Of a stretch of DNA of 9,846 nucleotides, positions 1 through 5,375 are shown in pieces. Position numbers and translations under genes: made by a program. The stretch covers positions 1 through 9,846 of the forward strand of contig CAJUIY010000053.1 in the NCBI GenBank assembly GCA_910586865.1, read 5' to 3'. The DNA comes from an uncultured Bacilli bacterium. GTDB lineage: Bacteria > Bacillota_I > Bacilli_A > RF39 > UBA660. Each line of letters begins with the position of its first letter. Within the stretch, counting starts at the first letter, position 1. The notes beneath the pieces are model-generated. The model saw nothing but the letters and a program-made list of their open reading frames with translations. It made no database searches and had not been told where the DNA came from.

Positions 1-17
1 AAATTACAAGTATACTT

Positions 18-56
18 TAAGATGTAAATAATTTAATTTTTATATCTTATTTTTTT
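18..56 (+). terminator. Likely intrinsic terminator of a gene upstream of the window
   Basis: Bases 18-28 (TAAGATGTAAA) can pair with 39-49 as an 11-bp stem with one G-U pair and a 10-nt loop. Seven T residues (50-56) follow at once. The stem is AT-rich and so not very stable, but stem plus T-run is the intrinsic terminator pattern. It probably ends a gene left of the window and lies outside, or at the very edge of, the insertion sequence that follows. Confidence 0.45.
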
Positions 57-75
57 ATGTTAAATTATTTACCAA

Positions 76-233
76 GAGTTTAAGTGAGAACGGCAAATTA
101 CAGAGGTCAAAGAATCTAACAAATTGACAGTTCAACTTTTATTTCTATTATTAATTTAGTTTAAGATAGTGAGGTCAAAGAATCTATATAACAAGCTTGA
201 TGAAATAATGGTGGAAACAGAAGGCTTAAATTC
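76..233 (+). ncRNA. Candidate IS110 bridge RNA
   Basis: Bases 76-85 (GAGTTTAAGT) pair with 224-233 (GCTTAAATTC), giving a 10-bp helix with two G-U pairs that encloses about 158 nt just upstream of the transposase. Inside it are two local hairpins. GTCAA 106-110 pairs with TTGAC 124-128, and GTCAA 174-178 pairs with TTGAT 197-201; both present AGAATCTA in the loop. IS110 elements are known to encode a bridge RNA of about this size before the recombinase, with two internal loops that pair with target and donor DNA. Position, size and two-loop plan are seen; that it is transcribed and acts as a bridge RNA is inferred. Guides could not be assigned. Confidence 0.42.
103..186 (+). repeat. 16-bp direct repeat, two copies 68 bp apart
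   Basis: GAGGTCAAAGAATCTA occurs exactly at 103-118 and again at 171-186, both in the untranslated leader of the IS110 transposase. An exact 16-mer repeated within 70 bp is unlikely by chance even in AT-rich DNA. Each copy forms the 5' arm and loop of one predicted hairpin of the candidate bridge RNA, so it may be part of that RNA's two-loop design. Alternatively it could be a binding site for the recombinase. Confidence 0.8.
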
Positions 234-248
234 AGAAAGGAGTAAATA

Positions 249-1451
249 ATGAAATCAGTATTAAGTGTAGATGTTGCTAAAGGAAAAAGTATGGTAATGT
301 TATCTACAGAGTATGGAGAGGTTTTAATTGAACCAAAAGAAATTAAACATAATTTAAAAGATTTTGATGAATTGAAAAATCAGATTGATAGTTTAAAATT
401 AGAAGATTTAACAATATTTATGGAATCAACAGGAATCTATCATTTGCCAGTAGAAAGATATTTTAAAGAAAATGGTTTTAATACTTTAGTAATCAATAGT
501 TTAACTACTAAAAATAATTATGATACTTTAAGAAAAACGAAGACAGATACAAAAGATTGTATGAGATTAGCCAAGTTATTTTTTGTTAATGAGGTAGAAT
601 ATCATGATTTATCAAAGAAGGATTTATATGCAAATCTAAAAGCAATGACAAGGCAATATTTTTATCTAACACAATTAAATGTTAGTTGTAAAAATAGATA
701 TAAAAGACTAATTAATATTTGTTTTCCAGAGTTTGAAGAAATATTCAAAGGCAGTAGAATTTATGAAGAAACAGCATTAAACTTTATAAAAACATTTACT
801 CATGCTTATATTGTTAAAGAAAAAAGAATTGATGCTTTATATAACAACTTATACAAAACAAATTCTAGACATGATTATTATTACAAAAGACTAGCAAATA
901 GGATTAAAGAGATTTCCTTAAATTCTTATCCAGGTGTAGACAAAGATCATTCAGATGTTAAAAACTTATCAGATATGGCAAGTATTTTACAAGAAAACAT
1001 TAAGACAATAAATGAGTTAAAAAACAAGATGATTGAGACAGCAAAAGAGTCACCATATTTTGATATTATTAATTCATTTTATGGTATTGGAGAAGTATTA
1101 ACGACTGAATTACTTGGAGAACTTGGAGATATTACAAGATTTGATAATCATAAACAATTAATTGCTTTTTGTGGTTTAGATCCAACCATTATACAATCTG
1201 GAAAAAGTATTAATGTTCATGGAGCTATCTCTAAAAGAGGAAACAAATATGCAAGATGGATATTATTTAATATAAGTCAAATGGTAGTTAAATTAGGTCA
1301 CCAATGTCCAGAACATCCAGTATATAATTATTATTTAACAAAAAAAGCAGAAGGCAAACATTACTATGAAAGCCTAACTGCGTGTTCAACAAAAATATTA
1401 AGAATGTTATATACAATGTGCAAAAAGAATACAACATTCAAAATAAATTAA
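249..1451 (+). CDS. IS110-family transposase (DEDD recombinase)
   Basis: This recombinase moves the insertion sequence through a circular intermediate, guided by the element's own bridge RNA. The 400-aa protein has the two family domains. The N-terminal RuvC-like DEDD domain has D8 in VLSVDVAKGK, E59 in FMESTGIYH, and D100 and D103 in RKTKTDTKD. The C-terminal Tnp20 domain, about residues 270-345, reads INSFYGIGEVLTTELLGELG, then FCGLDPTIIQSGKS and ISKRGNKYAR. The serine in QSGKS (S317) is the likely catalytic nucleophile. A helical linker joins the two. The length is normal for the family (about 400 aa) and no break is visible, so it looks intact. AAAGGAG at 236-242 sits 6 nt before the ATG and fixes the start. 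The gene follows the candidate bridge RNA directly. Confidence 0.95.
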   Translation: MKSVLSVDVAKGKSMVMLSTEYGEVLIEPKEIKHNLKDFDELKNQIDSLKLEDLTIFMESTGIYHLPVERYFKENGFNTLVINSLTTKNNYDTLRKTKTDTKDCMRLAKLFFVNEVEYHDLSKKDLYANLKAMTRQYFYLTQLNVSCKNRYKRLINICFPEFEEIFKGSRIYEETALNFIKTFTHAYIVKEKRIDALYNNLYKTNSRHDYYYKRLANRIKEISLNSYPGVDKDHSDVKNLSDMASILQENIKTINELKNKMIETAKESPYFDIINSFYGIGEVLTTELLGELGDITRFDNHKQLIAFCGLDPTIIQSGKSINVHGAISKRGNKYARWILFNISQMVVKLGHQCPEHPVYNYYLTKKAEGKHYYESLTACSTKILRMLYTMCKKNTTFKIN

Positions 1452-1484
1452 CAAATTCATTTTATCACATATATCACTATAATA

Positions 1485-1517
1485 CACGAAAATTTTAAAA
1501 AAATGCCTATTTTCGTG
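1485..1517. repeat. 9-bp perfect inverted repeat after the transposase
   Basis: CACGAAAAT (1485-1493) and ATTTTCGTG (1509-1517) are perfect inverse copies around a 15-nt loop, 34 bp past the transposase stop. No T-run follows, so it is not a clear terminator. It ends 10 bp before the extended -10 box at 1528 and overlaps the place where a -35 box would lie. It may be an operator for the next unit, a hairpin in the transposase transcript, or part of the insertion sequence's right end. Confidence 0.5.
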
Positions 1518-1527
1518 ATTTTAGTCG

Positions 1528-1536
1528 TGGTATAAT
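1528..1536 (+). promoter_or_regulatory. Extended -10 promoter for the 1598-2581 unit
   Basis: TGGTATAAT matches the extended -10 consensus TGnTATAAT exactly. The bases 17 nt upstream of the hexamer (TATTTT) are a poor -35, as is common with extended -10 promoters. Transcription would start near 1543, about 55 nt before the ATG of the small Cys-rich gene at 1598. A short inverted repeat, ATTGAC 1554-1559 with GTCAAT 1572-1577, lies in the leader just before the ribosome binding site AAAAGGAG (1581-1588). Confidence 0.45.
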
Positions 1537-1597
1537 ATTTTTATAAATTTGGTATTGACAAAACTTAGATAGTCAATTTGAAAAGGAGCTATATTTT

Positions 1598-1954
1598 ATG
1601 GCAAGAGTAGTAAAATAATAAAGAATTAGTAAATACAAGACTAGCAATTAATTATAGAGGGTTGATGTACTGTGATCAGTGCAATGAAAATATAGGTTAT
1701 TTATGTTATGCAACTTATGATAGATTAGAATTAAAATATAAATATAATTGTGGAAATCAAGGAAGTGTAATAGTAGATTTTGAAGATAGCAAACTAGGAA
1801 AAATCGTAGTGCTGAGTTAGTTATTATAAAAAATAGATTTTGTTGTCCAAAAGATAAAGAAGCTTTAATTACAATATTAGAGAAAAAAGTGTCAAATTAT
1901 GAAATGAAAATCTCTTGTAAATCTTGTGAGAACACTTATAAAAAAGTGAAATAG
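1598..1954 (+). pseudogene. Frameshifted small Cys-rich protein gene
   Basis: A good ribosome binding site (AAAAGGAG, 1581-1588) precedes an ATG that gives only MARVVK before a stop. Moving one base forward at about 1617 opens a coding-like stretch (NKELVNTRLAINYRG, then MYCDQCNENIGYLCYATYDR). This runs to an in-frame stop near 1818. A second shift in the A-run at about 1799 restores the first frame (NRSAELVIIKNRFCCPKDKE, then ISCKSCENTYKKVK) up to TAG 1952-1954. The two shifts cancel, giving about 118 residues if repaired. CxxC pairs at both ends (CDQC, CKSC) and a CCP in between suggest a zinc-ribbon-like small protein; I do not recognise the family. It ends 24 nt before the next gene, so the two probably shared an mRNA. 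Both breaks lie in A-rich runs, so sequencing error is possible. Confidence 0.6.
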
Positions 1955-1978
1955 ATAGCAATTTGTAGGGGTGAGACT

Positions 1979-2581
1979 ATGTCAAACTATGTAGCAAATA
2001 AAATTATTTGTAAAAAAAAATTTTATGAAAAATTTTTTTTAGATTTAAATGCTTTTGGTGATGTTGAGCTAGATGATTATATAAAAACAACCCCATATAT
2101 TACCTTTAATAAATTATACAATGTTAAAAGTATAAATGAATATCGTGATAAATACGGTACATACATTTATTACGGATTTGGACATAGTGTAAAAGAATTA
2201 AATAATGACTTGGTTGAAATAAAATTTCAAACTTCAAAGTATTATCCAATTTGTGCAATAAAGAAAGCCATAGAACTTGATAATAGTATTGTGTGGTATG
2301 CAGTAGAAGAAAACCTTATTTATATTTCAAAATTTGAATGGAACGAAAATAAAGTGGTTGAAAAAACATTGTATATAGAAACTGATAAATTTAACAATTG
2401 GTATGATGAAAATATATGTAACGGAAATACATATGACAATTTAGAAGATTGTGATGATGCTATCTGGTATTTAAATGATTATAGCGAACAAGATTGGAAG
2501 TTATGGAAAACTGATGATTTAATCAAAAGATATATATCAAAATATCCAACAAGAGAATACTATGAAGAAATGACAAAATAG
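1979..2581 (+). CDS. Hypothetical protein, weakly Api92/DUF1281-like
   Basis: This is an intact 200-residue soluble, acidic protein with no signal peptide or membrane segment. AGGGG at 1967-1971 lies 7 nt before the ATG and supports the start. The layout recalls the ferredoxin-like Api92/DUF1281 proteins of phages and plasmids. These have a start like MSNYVANKIIC, a middle ITFNKLYNV, an aromatic-rich strand YGTYIYYGFG, then VEIKFQTSKYYPICAIKKAI, WYAVEENLIYISKFEW, and a Trp-rich tail (DWKLWKTDD). The match is only of pattern and spacing, so the family is tentative and no function is proposed. It follows the broken Cys-rich gene closely and seems to be the surviving half of a two-gene unit next to an insertion sequence. 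Confidence 0.7.
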   Translation: MSNYVANKIICKKKFYEKFFLDLNAFGDVELDDYIKTTPYITFNKLYNVKSINEYRDKYGTYIYYGFGHSVKELNNDLVEIKFQTSKYYPICAIKKAIELDNSIVWYAVEENLIYISKFEWNENKVVEKTLYIETDKFNNWYDENICNGNTYDNLEDCDDAIWYLNDYSEQDWKLWKTDDLIKRYISKYPTREYYEEMTK

Positions 2582-2609
2582 CAAATTACAATTCATCGAG
2601 TAGGTTATA

Positions 2610-2638
2610 TTCAAGATTTACTCTTTCTTTGATATAAT
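2610..2638 (+). promoter_or_regulatory. Promoter of the PNPOx-like gene
   Basis: The -10 is a perfect TATAAT at 2633-2638, within TTTGATATAATT. The -35, 17 bp upstream, is a weak TTCAAG (2610-2615). The start of transcription would be near 2645, about 38 nt before the ATG at 2683. The string TTTTGATATAATT recurs, nearly the same, in the promoter of the MATE gene at 3203-3214. Confidence 0.5.
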
Positions 2639-2650
2639 TAAGAAGAAAGA
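2622..2650. promoter_or_regulatory. Inverted repeat flanking the -10 box, possible operator
   Basis: TCTTTCTT (2622-2629) and AAGAAAGA (2643-2650) are perfect 8-bp inverse copies separated by 13 bp that contain the TATAAT box. Such dyads over a -10 box are typical of repressor operators. The arms are plain pyrimidine and purine tracts in AT-rich DNA, so chance cannot be excluded. No regulator gene lies next to it. Confidence 0.35.
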
Positions 2651-2682
2651 CAAATCATAATTTGAAAGTGAGATGAGGTATT

Positions 2683-3102
2683 ATGGATTTAAAGAAAATT
2701 GAGAAATTTATTGATAAACAAAAAGTTAGTTTTATATGTTCTATTGATGATGAAAATTATCCTAATGTAAAAGCAATGCTAAAACCTAGAAAAAGGATAG
2801 AACTAAAAGAATTTTACTTTTCTACAAATACTTCATCTATGAGGGTTAGCCAGTATAAGAATAATTCAAATGCAAGTATTTACTTTTATCACAAAGGATT
2901 AATCAAATATATTGGTGTTATGCTAAAAGGAAAAATGGAAGTCATAACTGACCAAGAAACTAAAAATATGATTTGGAAAAATGGAGATACAATTTTTTAT
3001 AAAAAAGGTGTAACTGATCCAGATTATTGTGTTTTAAAATTCACTGCAACAAGTGGGAGATATTATTGTGATTTGAAAACAGAAAGTTTTGATATTAAGT
3101 AA
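2683..3102 (+). CDS. Pyridoxamine 5'-phosphate oxidase-like flavin split-barrel protein
   Basis: This 139-aa protein belongs by pattern to the small PNPOx-like FMN-binding split-barrel proteins, cytoplasmic dimers that bind FMN or F420-type cofactors. The landmarks occur in order: an N-terminal helix ending IDKQKVSFICSI, then NYPNVKAMLKPR, the core strand FYFSTNTSSMRVSQYKNN with the Ser/Thr-rich phosphate-binding region, SIYFYHKG, and MLKGKMEVI. The C-terminal segment is YKKGVTDPDYCVLKFTATSG. Length is normal for the short members, which are rarely true PNP oxidases, so the substrate is unknown. GATGAGG (2672-2678) supports the start. The gene stands alone between its own promoter and the MATE promoter. 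A second, broken copy lies at 9406-9813. Confidence 0.88.
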   Translation: MDLKKIEKFIDKQKVSFICSIDDENYPNVKAMLKPRKRIELKEFYFSTNTSSMRVSQYKNNSNASIYFYHKGLIKYIGVMLKGKMEVITDQETKNMIWKNGDTIFYKKGVTDPDYCVLKFTATSGRYYCDLKTESFDIK

Positions 3103-3184
3103 TTACTGGATGATAATCGATTGAGAAAATGTATTGTGTAATGGTTTAAAGTAATAAAAAGGAAGTTTTTAAGGAAAGAATATA

Positions 3185-3213
3185 TTGATAATTTTTTTCT
3201 TTTTTGATATAAT
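3185..3213 (+). promoter_or_regulatory. Sigma-A promoter of the MATE gene
   Basis: TTGATA (3185-3190) and a perfect TATAAT (3208-3213) are separated by exactly 17 bp, the best promoter in the window. Transcription would begin near 3220, leaving a leader of about 110 nt before the ATG at 3331. Confidence 0.75.
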
Positions 3214-3214
3214 T

Positions 3215-3310
3215 TCTCTTGTGCAAAGAGATAGAATAATTTGATGGAAACGAACATAATTTTTTTAATTATGATAACGCACAACTCAAATTTTAGGGTT
3301 GTGTTTTTCT
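3215..3310 (+). promoter_or_regulatory. Structured leader of the MATE gene, candidate attenuator
   Basis: Three hairpins follow the promoter: TCTCTT/AAGAGA (3215-3220 with 3226-3231, loop GTGCA), CATAATT/AATTATG (3255-3261 with 3267-3273, loop TTTTT), and the terminator at 3280-3303. TTGTGC (3219-3224, mostly the first loop) can pair with GCACAA (3279-3284, the 5' arm of the terminator). A pseudoknot would therefore compete with termination. The layout resembles short transcriptional riboswitches, but I could not match it to a known class. If transcription starts near 3220, the 5' arm of the first hairpin is only partly in the RNA, and that dyad may instead be an operator in DNA. Confidence 0.4.
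3280..3308 (+). terminator. Intrinsic terminator or attenuator before the MATE gene
   Basis: CACAACTC (3280-3287) pairs with GGGTTGTG (3296-3303) as an 8-bp stem with one G-U pair and an 8-nt loop, followed by TTTTT (3304-3308). It lies downstream of the MATE promoter and ends 22 nt before the start codon, so it would stop the MATE transcript early. Such a place fits attenuation better than ending the gene before it. The ribosome binding site GGAGGG (3313-3318) follows directly. Confidence 0.65.
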
Positions 3311-3330
3311 GTGGAGGGAGTGATATAAAA

Positions 3331-4890
3331 ATGAGAAAAATAGATTTAGGAAAAGAAAAAATAACGAAATTATTATTGATGTTTTCTATTCCATGTGTGA
3401 TTAGTATGTTAATTAATTCGATTTATAATATAGTAGATCAAATATTTATCGGTCAAGGAGTAGGGTTATTAGGGAATGGAGCTACTAATGTAATCTTTCC
3501 GTTGGTACTTTTATATGGTGCAGTAGCAGGATTGCTGGGAAATGGATGTGCGGCTAATATCAGTTTACGATTAGGGGAAGGAAAAAAAGAAGAGGCCTCT
3601 CAATCAGTAGGTTCTACCATTACGGCTTCTATCTTATTTTCTATTGTTCTTTCTTTTCTAACCTTTCTTTTTCTTCCACAAATCATTGATTTATTTGGGT
3701 GTACTCCTAATGTTTATCAGTATGCGCTAAATTATGGAAGAATTATTATAATAGGAGCTCCTGCTTTAATTGTCTATACCGTTTTATCCTCTATTATAAG
3801 AGCAGATGGTTCTCCACAATACTCCATGTTCTTTTTAGTCATTGGTGCTATTATCAATGTAATTTTAGATGCTATCTTTATTTTAGGATTTAAATGGGGA
3901 GTAGAAGGTGGTGCTTTTGCTACTATTATAGGACAATATATATCGGCTATGATTGCTTTATTCTATTTAAAGAGATTTAAAAATTTTCACTTAACTTTAA
4001 AGGATTATAAAATTAATCGCTCGCTATGGAAAGTGATGCTTTATGGAGCCTCCTCTTTTATTACACAAATTACAGTGTTAGTATTATTTGTATTTATGAA
4101 TAATATATTGACAAAGTATGGTGCTATGACGAAGTATGGAGAAGATATTCCGTTATCTGCCTATGGAATTATGTCAAAAGTAAATAATTTATTTATTTCC
4201 TCTGTTTTGGGAATTGCGATTGGAGCACAACCCATTATCGGCTTTAACTATGGTGCAGGAAACAAGGAAAGAGTAAAGGAAGCTTTAAGAAAAATTTATT
4301 TTATAAATTTGACAATTGGTATTGTTTTTAACTTAATCTATTTGCTATTTCCAGCTCCACTGATTTCTCTATTTGGTAGTGGAGATAATCCTTTATATAT
4401 TGAATTTTCTATTATGTTATTCCGAACCTTTTTAATGATTAATTTTATTAACTCCTTTGAAATGACTACAAGTATTGTCATTCAATCGTTAGGAAATGCT
4501 AAAAAGGCAGCAGCGTGTACTTTTATTAGACAAATTATCCTATTTATTCCCATTGCTTCCATACTTGCTCATTCCTTTGGTTTAAAGGGAATTTTATATG
4601 CTGGACCACTTGCTGATTTCTTATGTTTTCTTCTGGTATTTATCTTATTTCTATCAGAATATAAAAAACTAGGAGGTTTAGAAAAAGATAATTCGCCTTT
4701 AGAAAAGATATCCATTCATGGAAATAAAGGTCTTGTCATTACGATTAATAGAGAATATGCATCTGGTGGAAGATATGTTGGAAAGTTACTTGCCAAAGAA
4801 TTAGGAATACCCTTTTATGATAAAGAAATTATTAGTTTAGCTGCTCAAGAGTCTGGATTTACGAAACAATATATTGAAAATAATGAATAA
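3331..4890 (+). CDS. MATE-family exporter with truncated cytidylate-kinase-like tail
   Basis: This is a multidrug and toxin extrusion transporter, an inner-membrane antiporter that exports small molecules using a Na+ or H+ gradient. The 519-aa product has about twelve hydrophobic segments over residues 11-443. Two MatE repeats can be seen, with motifs such as PCVISMLINSIYNIVDQIFIG (11-41), LLGNGCAANISLRLGEG (68-84), IRADGSPQ (156-163) and GAQPIIGFNYGAGN (298-311). Residues 468-519 are soluble and begin a kinase-like domain (TINREYASGGRYVGKLLAKE, then IPFYDKEI). TAA at 4888-4890 cuts this domain, and the same frame continues its homology to 5280. ATG 3331 follows GGAGGG (3313-3318); an upstream TTG at 3241 would only add residues from the leader. 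Transport may survive the truncation, but the kinase domain cannot. The substrate is unknown. Confidence 0.88.
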   Translation: MRKIDLGKEKITKLLLMFSIPCVISMLINSIYNIVDQIFIGQGVGLLGNGATNVIFPLVLLYGAVAGLLGNGCAANISLRLGEGKKEEASQSVGSTITASILFSIVLSFLTFLFLPQIIDLFGCTPNVYQYALNYGRIIIIGAPALIVYTVLSSIIRADGSPQYSMFFLVIGAIINVILDAIFILGFKWGVEGGAFATIIGQYISAMIALFYLKRFKNFHLTLKDYKINRSLWKVMLYGASSFITQITVLVLFVFMNNILTKYGAMTKYGEDIPLSAYGIMSKVNNLFISSVLGIAIGAQPIIGFNYGAGNKERVKEALRKIYFINLTIGIVFNLIYLLFPAPLISLFGSGDNPLYIEFSIMLFRTFLMINFINSFEMTTSIVIQSLGNAKKAAACTFIRQIILFIPIASILAHSFGLKGILYAGPLADFLCFLLVFILFLSEYKKLGGLEKDNSPLEKISIHGNKGLVITINREYASGGRYVGKLLAKELGIPFYDKEIISLAAQESGFTKQYIENNE

Positions 4891-5280
4891 AAGAAAAGTA
4901 CCATCAGTTCAGAATATAATAAAGATGATGAAATCTTTGTTGCGGAATCGAAAGTGATTCGTGATATTTCAAAAAAATCAGGAGTAATTGTGGGAAGATG
5001 TGCAGACTACATTTTAAAAGATTCTAAAAATATCTATAAAATTTTCTTGTATAGTGATATGAAAAACAAAATAAAAAGAGCAACAAAGTATTATGGAGTC
5101 GATAAAAAAGATGCTTCTACTATTATTTCTAAAGTTGATAAACAAAGAGAAAAACATTATAAATATTATACCAATAGGAATTGGCGAGAATTCGATAACT
5201 ATGATTTCGCTATTAATGTGGATACCTTAGGAGTAGAAAAGACTGCTATTTTAATTAAAAATATAATTCTTAAAAAATAA
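4891..5280 (+). pseudogene. Cut-off C-terminal part of the cytidylate-kinase-like domain
   Basis: The frame of the MATE gene stays open after its TAA. It encodes KKSTISSEYNKDDEIF, VIVGRCADYIL, KIKRATKYYGVDKKDAS and DKQREKHYKYYTNRNW, which are landmarks of the cytidylate-kinase-2 family (nucleoside monophosphate kinase fold). These continue without loss the TINREYASGG...IPFYDKEI part before the stop. One change, CAA (Gln) to TAA at 4888, would explain the break. The stretch between KKS and DDEIF also looks shorter than I expect for the family, so a small deletion is possible. The GTG at 4954 could start a 108-aa product, but it has no ribosome binding site and lacks the P-loop half. It is therefore called a remnant. 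Readthrough of the TAA is possible but there is no sign of it. Confidence 0.7.
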
Positions 5281-5295
5281 TTTCATACATATTTT

Positions 5296-5334
5296 GTAGG
5301 AAAAGAAAAAAAGATTGGCAAAGGTATTTTCTAC
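5296..5334. promoter_or_regulatory. Imperfect dyad upstream of the ABC gene
   Basis: GTAGGAAAA (5296-5304) and TTTTCTAC (5327-5334) are inverse copies with one bulged G, 22 bp apart, just upstream of the likely -10 box at 5350. It could be an operator, or a weak hairpin at the end of the MATE transcript; no T-run follows it. Confidence 0.25.
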
Positions 5335-5349
5335 TTGCATATATTTAGA

Positions 5350-5355
5350 TATAAT
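5350..5355 (+). promoter_or_regulatory. Possible -10 box of the ABC transporter gene
   Basis: A perfect TATAAT lies 20 bp before the start codon at 5376, which would give a very short leader. The expected -35 place (5327-5332, TTTTCT) is poor, so the promoter is weak, activator-dependent, or not real. In the last case the gene would be read from the MATE promoter 95 nt past the kinase remnant. Confidence 0.35.
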
Positions 5356-5375
5356 AATAATAATGGGAGGAAGAA

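Larger units (their letters stand above)
57..1527 (+). mobile_element. IS110-family insertion sequence (ends not defined)
   Basis: The element contains one transposase gene (249-1451), a ~170-nt untranslated left part with repeated and foldable sequence, and a short right part. IS110 elements have no long terminal inverted repeats and make little or no target duplication, so the ends cannot be fixed by eye. The limits given are guesses bounded by the terminator on the left and by the promoter of the next gene on the right. The long left and short right non-coding parts fit the IS110 group rather than the IS1111 group, in which the RNA lies after the transposase. Confidence 0.6.

Noticed and set aside
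120..1580. CAAATTGAC (120-128) and GTCAATTTG (1572-1580) as terminal inverted repeats of the insertion sequence
   Set aside because: Nine AT-rich bases can match by chance. The left copy lies inside the candidate RNA and the right copy in the leader of the next gene, and IS110-group elements lack such ends.
1555..1583. TTGACA at 1555-1560 as a -35 box for the Cys-rich gene
   Set aside because: No -10-like hexamer lies 16-18 bp downstream; that place is the ribosome binding site region.
3063..3284. Minus-strand 73-codon ORF over the PNPOx gene end and the MATE leader
   Set aside because: It overlaps the real gene's 3' end, a strong promoter and a terminator, has no ribosome binding site, and its sequence looks like reversed AT-rich DNA.
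3241..3330. Upstream start at TTG 3241 adding 30 residues to the MATE protein
   Set aside because: This stretch is the leader with hairpins and a terminator. ATG 3331 has its own GGAGGG, and MATE proteins normally start close to the first membrane helix.
4954..5280. Independent 108-aa kinase gene starting at GTG 4954
   Set aside because: There is no ribosome binding site, the P-loop half is missing, and the homology continues upstream in the same frame through the stop.
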